Below are positions 31,703 to 37,334 of a stretch of 37,334 nucleotides of DNA, piece by piece (position 1 is the first letter of the stretch; each line of letters begins with the position of its first letter). Source of the stretch: CALZKI01 sp045124055 (GTDB taxonomy: Bacteria; Bacillota; Clostridia; Lachnospirales; Lachnospiraceae); assembly GCA_045124055.1 (NCBI GenBank), contig JBGVKZ010000018.1, forward strand, positions 1-37,334, in the 5' to 3' direction. The notes beneath the pieces are model-generated. The model was given only the letters and a program-made list of their open reading frames with translations. It was not told the origin of the DNA and did not search any database. A program made the translations under genes and the position numbers.

Positions 31703-33784
31703 TTATACAAATTCTTTTTCTTTCTCTAAAATATCTTCTACATAGGCACGTAACATTTCACCAACACTCCATGCCTGTGCATAGCAACCTCTTGAAACAT
31801 GTGGGTCATCTCCATCAAAAATTTCTGCAACAGAGCCAATACAACCGTCCATTAAATGGTCTGCTACCGGTGCCATCAGCTTTTTCGCCATTTCAATGCT
31901 TTCCCTTGAGTAATTATTTACCTTTACAAAAGCGGTAATAAATCCACCCATTGGGAATGCCCAAACTGTCCCCTGATGATAAGCTGCATCTCTGTCGTGA
32001 AGTTTTCCCACATATTTTCCGTGATAAGCTTCATCCTCCGGAGAAAGAGAACGGAGTCCGTAAGTACCATAAAGCTGTTGCCAAACCGTTTCTACTACTT
32101 TTTTTGCCTTATCATTTGGAAGCATTGTGTATGGAAGGGAAACTGCCCAAATCTGATTTGGACGAACCTGGTCATTATCTTGAATGTAAATCGCGGTTTC
32201 TTCCTTACCAAATGGATTTAAACTAGGTTTCGCAAGTAATGGATTTACGTGTTCATCTACCACATCATAAAGACAGGATTTTTTCTCATTCCAGAATCGC
32301 TTGTTAAAGGAGATTTTAACCTTTTTTGCCAATTCTCCATATACAGTAGCATCTTTTCCATATTTGGTTGCCAATTTTTCCATCACTTTCAAAGCATTAT
32401 ACCAAAGTGCATTGATTTCTACTGCTTTTCCATGTCTTGGTGTCACTACCCATTTTCCAACACGAACGTCCATCCAAGTTACCTGGTCATACCCACCACC
32501 TGAATGAATCAAGCAATCTTTATCCATATAAATAGAAAAGTCTGTACCTTTTTTATAAGCTTCAATGATTTCTTCCAATTTTGGATAAATCTCGTCGCGA
32601 ACAAAATCATAGTCCTGTGTATATTCCAAATATTTGTCTACGGAGTAAAAATACCACATCGAAGCATCTACTGTGTTGTAAAGTGGGTCAAGACCTTCGT
32701 CTGGGAACATATTTGGCACAAGTCCATTATGCACATATTGGGCGAACGTTTTCAAAATACCTTTTGTATCTTCGTATCTTTTTGTCACCAATGTTAAACC
32801 TTGAAGAGCAATCATTGTGTCTCTACCCCAGTCTGTAAACCAAGGAAGTCCCGCCAATACCGTTTTATAACCAGTAGAAGCTCTATCCACAATAAAGTTA
32901 TCTGCTGCCATAACTAAATCATTGGCAAATTCATCTTCAAAACCGGCTTTTTCTACTAAACCTTTGATTCTGTTTCTATTTGCATCAATAATTTTAAAAG
33001 CATCTACTTCATACTCTTTTTCAAGGGTACAGATAACCGAAATTTTCTTCTTTTCATAAGGTTGCAATGTAACAACCACTTCATAAGGTGTGTAATTGTT
33101 GTCTACATAGGACATACCCGTGTCGATTTCCGTTTGAAGCTCTAATTTTTCATCGAATTTATCGTTACTTTCTTTTACTGCACCTTCACTTGTAAAATAC
33201 TTGATTTTTACATCGTATTTGTCCCGTAGTTTTCTAATTTTTCGATTCTTTGGAATTAAAGTAATTTCCTGACCGGATACCTTTGTATCAAAGTCCAATT
33301 CTGAAATTTTACTACCATTATTATGGTCTCTGAAATTGAAAGAAGGAACCATTGTAAATGCCACTTCTTCCGGACCATTTGCTATATCATAACCTATGGC
33401 GATAGTATTTTTTCCGTGGTCAAAACTAATGGTTTTTTCCATATAAAAGCCCTTGACCTGATAGATAAAAGTAGGTAATTCATTGTAAACAAAACGTTGC
33501 AAATAATCCTGTCCGTTTTCATACTTTTTACCAACTCTCTGATTGGTTTTTAGAGAATATTTTTTACCACCAAAGTCCAATGTTTCATTGATTTTGGATA
33601 AAACCATATATCGCTCTGTTGGTGCATGAAGACTGGCGATCAACATACCGTGATGTTTTCTAGTATGAGCTCCAATAATAGAACTTCCCGCATAGCCACC
33701 GATACCATTGGTAATAACCCATTCTCTCTGTATTCCTTCTCTAAAAGTTTTCCAATAACCTTTACCAAAAACTTTCTCGCCCAT
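31703..33784 (-). CDS. Glycogen debranching enzyme (GH133, amylo-alpha-1,6-glucosidase)
   Basis: A 693-residue cytoplasmic enzyme without a signal peptide. The N-terminal domain (about 1-260) carries ITNGIGGYAGSS (24-35), typical of the bacterial/archaeal GDE family. The catalytic (alpha/alpha)6 barrel follows, with WFTDWGRDTMIAL (315-327) and DASMW (373-377), and SVAEIFDGDDPH near the C-terminus. It removes alpha-1,6 branches of glycogen after phosphorolysis or partner activity. GGAGG precedes the ATG. The GH13 enzyme at 14.3 kb is a likely partner in the same pathway. Confidence 0.92.
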   Translation of the reverse strand: MGEKVFGKGYWKTFREGIQREWVITNGIGGYAGSSIIGAHTRKHHGMLIASLHAPTERYMVLSKINETLDFGGKKYSLKTNQRVGKKYENGQDYLQRFVYNELPTFIYQVKGFYMEKTISFDHGKNTIAIGYDIANGPEEVAFTMVPSFNFRDHNNGSKISELDFDTKVSGQEITLIPKNRKIRKLRDKYDVKIKYFTSEGAVKESNDKFDEKLELQTEIDTGMSYVDNNYTPYEVVVTLQPYEKKKISVICTLEKEYEVDAFKIIDANRNRIKGLVEKAGFEDEFANDLVMAADNFIVDRASTGYKTVLAGLPWFTDWGRDTMIALQGLTLVTKRYEDTKGILKTFAQYVHNGLVPNMFPDEGLDPLYNTVDASMWYFYSVDKYLEYTQDYDFVRDEIYPKLEEIIEAYKKGTDFSIYMDKDCLIHSGGGYDQVTWMDVRVGKWVVTPRHGKAVEINALWYNALKVMEKLATKYGKDATVYGELAKKVKISFNKRFWNEKKSCLYDVVDEHVNPLLAKPSLNPFGKEETAIYIQDNDQVRPNQIWAVSLPYTMLPNDKAKKVVETVWQQLYGTYGLRSLSPEDEAYHGKYVGKLHDRDAAYHQGTVWAFPMGGFITAFVKVNNYSRESIEMAKKLMAPVADHLMDGCIGSVAEIFDGDDPHVSRGCYAQAWSVGEMLRAYVEDILEKEKEFV

Positions 33785-33815
33785 ATAAATCCTCCTGATT
33801 TGTAATATCCTAATT

Positions 33816-33845
33816 ATTATATACTTTTTATAGGTATGTTCGCAA
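33816..33845 (-). promoter_or_regulatory. Promoter of the debranching enzyme gene
   Basis: TTGCGA (33845-33840), an 18-base spacer and TATAAT (33821-33816) on the minus strand. The -35 and spacer length are the same as for the ackA candidate. Confidence 0.6.
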
Positions 33846-33887
33846 CATTTTCTATTTTGGAAAACCCCTCTAATATCGAAAATATCG

Positions 33888-33916
33888 TTGACAATATTTT
33901 TTGACTATTGTATTAT
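33888..33916 (+). promoter_or_regulatory. Promoter of tRNA-Pro
   Basis: A consensus TTGACA (33888-33893), a 17-base spacer and TATTAT (33911-33916). The start would lie about five bases before the mature tRNA. Confidence 0.85.
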
Positions 33917-33927
33917 TTTTTAGGTAT

Positions 33928-34001
33928 CGGCGTGTGGCTCAGTTTGGTAGAGCGCACCGTTCGGGACGGTGAGGTCGCAAGTTCGAATCTTGTCACGCCG
34001 A
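33928..34001 (+). tRNA. tRNA-Pro (anticodon CGG)
   Basis: A 74-base tRNA with acceptor CGGCGTG (33928-33934) pairing with CACGCCG (33994-34000) and discriminator A (34001). The anticodon stem CACCG/CGGTG encloses TTCGGGA, anticodon CGG, reading CCG. The T-loop GTTCGAATC is present. CCA is not encoded. Confidence 0.96.
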
Positions 34002-34002
34002 C

Positions 34003-34044
34003 GAAAAGAGAGTATTGAAAATTCCTAGTTTTCAATACTCTTTT
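34003..34044. terminator. Bidirectional terminator between tRNA-Pro and the protease gene
   Basis: AGAGTATTGAAAA (34009-34021) pairs perfectly with TTTTCAATACTCT (34029-34041), with A-rich and T-rich flanks. It serves the rightward tRNA and the leftward protease gene, which converge here. Confidence 0.85.
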
Positions 34045-34047
34045 CTT

Positions 34048-35205
34048 TTAATAATAATATATTTCTCTTCCAAAAGCTTCATAAAAAGCTTCGCAAATAT
34101 CAGGAAGCGGCACGTTATAGTTGTGAGTTCCTATTTCGCCATAAGTACGTGCATAAACCATGGCAATTAAATTGCCTTTTTCATCAAATACCGCCGAACC
34201 GGACGAGCCTTCAAAATTATTTACCTCCGACTCTAAAACAACAAATCTGTCCCGAGCAACAATCAATGCCTCAGTCTCTTTATATAGCATCTTTCCGCTA
34301 CTATCCTGCCAAACTGTTCCATCTCGATTAATTGTTCTAATACCCAGCATCAAAGGTTCCGTATTGTTCAAATTATCCCAATACCCTTTGTTAATATGTA
34401 CAGTATAAAGTGTATCCAGTAGGTCTTTTTCTATTTCCTCCAAGGAAACTATCAGAAAAGCAATATCTTCTTCATAATTGGTATATACGACTTTTCCTTC
34501 AGCACTTGAACCTTCATGAAAATATACCCACATAGTCTCTAAATCTCCTACTACGTGATGATTCGTGCATAAAATGATTTCATCCTCTGTTATATTAACA
34601 ATAAAACCGCCACCCTGCGATTGTCCCGGCATATGTAATTGAACAATGGAAGGTTCCATTATTTCCTGCATTTCTTCTATGGTTTTTCCCTCATAATATC
34701 CACAATCATATAAATTTGGTGCACCTACAATAATATTCTCTGTTCTATCTATCTGGTGGGTGTTGATAAGACTTTGAAGTTCCAAACTATCCAGTACATT
34801 TACTTTCGTAACTTCTTTTGCAACCAAACCACTTGAATCCTCACAAATATATGTCAAGGAATATGAACCTACCTTGGATAAATCCACATTTTCTGCATTC
34901 ACATATACACTACTTGTTAAATCCCCATCTTCTGTGTCATAGGCACGAATAAACTCCAAATAGTTAAGGGTCGTCCCGGGAATCACATAAAAATCTTTCA
35001 TTCCGGTAATCGTAGGACCACTATCTCCTGTTATATCCTGATTATCTGTCTCTATAAAATCCTGTTTATCAGTATCCGTCTCTACCACAAAGGTATCTTT
35101 CGTCTGATGCATATAAATGATAAATGGCAGTACCATAAACACTGCCATTCCTATTATTAAAAGGCCTAACCAGATTTTCTTTTTCGGATTATTTTCTTTT
35201 GCCAT
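34048..35205 (-). CDS. Membrane-anchored trypsin-like protease with Ig-like domain
   Basis: A 385-residue protein. A short basic tail and one helix (about 11-31) anchor it with the rest outside. An acidic linker leads to an Ig-like domain resembling DUF5011 (about 65-137; YDTEDGDLTSSV and SYSLTYICEDSSG). The protease domain (about 185-375) has His217 (TNHHVV), Asp247 (EEDIAF) and Ser335 in GSSGSAVF. Unlike HtrA it has no PDZ domain, and the Ser motif is GSSGS instead of GNSGG. It starts ten bases after the HD-GYP gene and is probably co-transcribed. Substrate unknown. Confidence 0.8.
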   Translation of the reverse strand: MAKENNPKKKIWLGLLIIGMAVFMVLPFIIYMHQTKDTFVVETDTDKQDFIETDNQDITGDSGPTITGMKDFYVIPGTTLNYLEFIRAYDTEDGDLTSSVYVNAENVDLSKVGSYSLTYICEDSSGLVAKEVTKVNVLDSLELQSLINTHQIDRTENIIVGAPNLYDCGYYEGKTIEEMQEIMEPSIVQLHMPGQSQGGGFIVNITEDEIILCTNHHVVGDLETMWVYFHEGSSAEGKVVYTNYEEDIAFLIVSLEEIEKDLLDTLYTVHINKGYWDNLNNTEPLMLGIRTINRDGTVWQDSSGKMLYKETEALIVARDRFVVLESEVNNFEGSSGSAVFDEKGNLIAMVYARTYGEIGTHNYNVPLPDICEAFYEAFGREIYYY

Positions 35206-35215
35206 AAAATCTTCC

Positions 35216-36691
35216 TTATTCCAGTCTTTCTAAAGCATCTTTTAAATAACCAACTATTTTTCCATCGATATTTCCACATTTCGCCATATCTTCCAATATG
35301 AAAAAGGCTTTTTCCTTCGGCATTGGTTTTTTGTATGGTCTATCCGTTGCTAAAAGAGCATCACAGATATCTGCAACAGCCAAAATTCTGGATTCTAACG
35401 GTAAATCCTCTGCTGTTAAATGCTTCGGATATCCCTTTCCATTGAGACATTCATGGTGTTGTGCTGCCCAGCGTGGCGAATTCTTGAAAGATGAATTGAA
35501 TCGAACACGACTCAAAATTCTCTCTGTCATAACTACATGACTTTCCATAATTTCACGTTCTCTAGCCGTTAAGGTGCCTTTTTTCACTCGCAAACACTCT
35601 TTTTCTTCTTCAGAAAAATACGGTATTTCTTCACTGTCAGATTGACACAAATCTTTATATGTATAGGATAAGACTTCCTCTAGCAAAGCAGACAAATCAT
35701 CATCTACAAATCCTGCCCCGTCTACTTTTTCTACTGTGGAAATAGCTGTTTTTACCTGGCTTTCTTTTTCCTCATATTCTTCCTTAGAAAGTAAGCCTTT
35801 TAAATACATAATTTCGTATTTAGCCAAATAGTATTCTAATCTGTGAATAACCGGTTCAAAATTGTCGCCAAGTCTTGTTGCCTTATTCATAACTTTTGTT
35901 GGAATAACCATTTTTCCAATGTCGTGAAGTAATGCACCCATTACGAGTTGCTCTTTGCGATTAAGTGAAAAATATTCTTCTTCTTCGCCTCTACTATGTA
36001 GTTCATTAATATACTCTACAATTAATGCCACATATTTTGCGACATTTCTTGTATGGCTGCCATTATAAGGCGTTCTTGCATCAATAGCTTCTGTCATTGC
36101 TTCTGTGAAGGACCACATCTGCTCTTTGATTTGGTCGAGATATTGCATATTACACACAGCAATAGATGCCTGAGATGACAAAGAAAAAACGATATGTTCC
36201 AAGTCTTTATCAAAAGGACACACGTTACCTTGTTTATCTTTAGCATTCATCAGCTGCAAAACTCCTAGAGATTCATCTTCCAAACCGACCAATGGAATTG
36301 TCATCATACTTTGTGTGCGATAACCTGTCATTTTGTCGTACTTTAATGGTCCTGAAAAATCGAATTCATCGCTAAAATATACATCTTCAATATTCAGCGG
36401 TTTTTTATGAATCGCACAATAGGCACAAATATTTTCTTCTTTAAGTGGCACAGGCGGAATATCAATTATCTCTCCATTTTGCCCCTTATCTACACCCTGT
36501 GAAATCGTTTTCATAATTTTAAAATGAAGCTTTCCATCCTTTAAAATATACAAAGTTCCTGCGTCACACTTAGTTAACTCCATACCTTTATCAATTATCA
36601 TATTCAAAAGTTTATTTCTATCCTTTTCCCCTGATACAGCAATTCCTATATCCAAAATGGATAAAAAGTCTTGGTTGGTAAATTCTAACAT
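35216..36691 (-). CDS. GAF/HD-GYP protein, probable cyclic-di-GMP phosphodiesterase
   Basis: A 491-residue soluble protein. A GAF sensor domain fills about 5-180. The HD-GYP domain begins near 200 with SHTRNVA (212-218), LLHDIGKM (254-261), ESHVVMTERIL (383-393), HHECLNGKGYP (412-422) and AVADICDALLATDRPYKK (438-455). Between HDIGK and the GTLTxxE segment (372-378) lies an insert of about 100 residues, rich in Glu and Lys, absent from standard HD-GYP proteins, where these elements are near neighbours. It probably cleaves cyclic di-GMP or a related cyclic dinucleotide in response to a GAF ligand. It leads the operon with the membrane protease. Confidence 0.87.
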   Translation of the reverse strand: MLEFTNQDFLSILDIGIAVSGEKDRNKLLNMIIDKGMELTKCDAGTLYILKDGKLHFKIMKTISQGVDKGQNGEIIDIPPVPLKEENICAYCAIHKKPLNIEDVYFSDEFDFSGPLKYDKMTGYRTQSMMTIPLVGLEDESLGVLQLMNAKDKQGNVCPFDKDLEHIVFSLSSQASIAVCNMQYLDQIKEQMWSFTEAMTEAIDARTPYNGSHTRNVAKYVALIVEYINELHSRGEEEEYFSLNRKEQLVMGALLHDIGKMVIPTKVMNKATRLGDNFEPVIHRLEYYLAKYEIMYLKGLLSKEEYEEKESQVKTAISTVEKVDGAGFVDDDLSALLEEVLSYTYKDLCQSDSEEIPYFSEEEKECLRVKKGTLTAREREIMESHVVMTERILSRVRFNSSFKNSPRWAAQHHECLNGKGYPKHLTAEDLPLESRILAVADICDALLATDRPYKKPMPKEKAFFILEDMAKCGNIDGKIVGYLKDALERLE

Positions 36692-36760
36692 TCTGGGTTC
36701 TCCCTTCTTCTAGCCACACTGAAAAGTCATTTTAAATGCAATCATTTTTTCCCCTACACT

Positions 36761-37334
36761 TTATTCCAAATTAGCAAACAGATTATCTTCTAAAAAATAT
36801 TTTCCCGCATTGTTTCTATCAAAGCGGCTTTCCTCATCATTTCCGTCTACCCACATTCCAATTAAAACCTCATCTAAAAAATAATCTCTATATTCTTTTA
36901 TATCGTCCTTAGTCAGATTGTGTTCTTTCATAAACATTGTGATGTATTCGGAATCGTCGTAGTAAGTATAAGCCTCATATTTTTCCGGATACTTTTCTAA
37001 AAAGGTATCTGAAATAGCACTTATTGGTTCTATTTCTAATTTCTTTGTTCGTATATCGTAATTAAAATTTATTGTTAGTTCTTCTCCACCTACATATTCT
37101 TTTCCATCTTTTGCATAAGCATATGTCACTGCACAAAATGCAGTTAAACTCTCTTCATCTGAATCAATCCACACATTAACGCTTGTCTTTTCTTTCAAAT
37201 ATGATTCATCATATATTAGTGACAATTTATTTGAGGGTACATTATCTCCAGGAATAACAAGACCTACTATATGCTCATCTTCCCACGCTGCAACATTCTT
37301 AAACTTTGTCCCAACGAATAAATTCTTTTTATCC
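36761..37334 (-). CDS. Unknown protein, N-terminus outside the window
   Basis: The reading frame is open to the right edge: codons before the first possible start (a TTG at 37225) continue in frame to base 37333 without a stop, so the gene begins outside. The visible 190 residues are acidic, with many Tyr and Asp/Glu, no membrane segment, and WIDSDEES and MWVDGNDEES as recognisable but unassigned stretches. I do not recognise the family. It lies 69 bases upstream of the HD-GYP gene on the same strand. Confidence 0.6.
   Translation of the reverse strand, partial: DKKNLFVGTKFKNVAAWEDEHIVGLVIPGDNVPSNKLSLIYDESYLKEKTSVNVWIDSDEESLTAFCAVTYAYAKDGKEYVGGEELTINFNYDIRTKKLEIEPISAISDTFLEKYPEKYEAYTYYDDSEYITMFMKEHNLTKDDIKEYRDYFLDEVLIGMWVDGNDEESRFDRNNAGKYFLEDNLFANLE

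Noticed and set aside
33901..33906. A second -35-like TTGACT before tRNA-Pro
   Set aside because: It is only four bases from the -10 box of the better promoter and has no -10 at normal spacing before the tRNA.
1..37334. Search for insertion sequences, phage genes, CRISPR arrays and rRNA
   Set aside because: No transposase, integrase, long terminal inverted repeats, spaced direct repeats or rRNA-like sequence was seen; the window reads as core chromosome.

Overview
The window is AT-rich, densely coding DNA that looks like the chromosome of a spore-forming, low-GC Clostridia, most likely Lachnospiraceae. The case rests on gene content and order: mazG, hup, rqcP (yabO), yabP, yabQ, divIC, spoIIE, tilS, hpt, ftsH keeps the order known from Bacillus and Clostridia, with spore-specific genes inside it. 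A T-box leader precedes a eukaryote-like ProRS, and the tRNA genes lack an encoded CCA. I see no IS, phage, CRISPR or rRNA. Almost every gene is on the minus strand; the plus strand carries one MATE transporter and one tRNA-Pro.

Layout: (1) 1-4.4 kb: edge of an unknown gene with a palindromic leader, putP, then natA-natB-lspA. (2) 4.4-5.8 kb: a rightward MATE transporter. (3) 5.9-9.7 kb: a small unknown protein, a membrane-anchored HtrA protease, and a histidine kinase/response regulator pair. (4) 9.7-14.0 kb: a second ABC exporter pair with a double-palindrome operator candidate, a DUF4304-like protein and a second MATE transporter. (5) 14.0-16.9 kb: tRNA-Leu, tRNA-Tyr, an intracellular GH13 enzyme and a 427-base regulatory gap. 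(6) 16.9-26.0 kb: the conserved translation/cell-division/sporulation block, ending upstream in a PEGA lipoprotein. (7) 26.2-31.7 kb: a CotS-like kinase, the CCA-adding enzyme, acetate kinase, and T-box-controlled proS. (8) 31.7-37.3 kb: a GH133 debranching enzyme, tRNA-Pro(CGG), an Ig-like/trypsin-like membrane protease coupled to a GAF/HD-GYP protein, and a partial unknown gene.

How parts fit: GH13 and GH133 suggest intracellular breakdown of glycogen or maltodextrin, with acetate kinase at the fermentation end. The CCA-adding enzyme serves the tRNAs here, none of which encodes CCA. The proS T-box shows a candidate CCG specifier and a UGGU bulge that match the anticodon CGG and discriminator A of the tRNA-Pro 2.3 kb away. 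The spoIIE gene combines two unusual things: a 21-bp spacer promoter like that described for Bacillus spoIIE, and a product without the N-terminal membrane domain.

No clearly new multi-gene defence or biosynthetic system was found. The best leads are the GH13 leader (tandem terminators with a competing pairing), the short SpoIIE and its promoter, the T-box/tRNA match, and the HD-GYP/protease pair.
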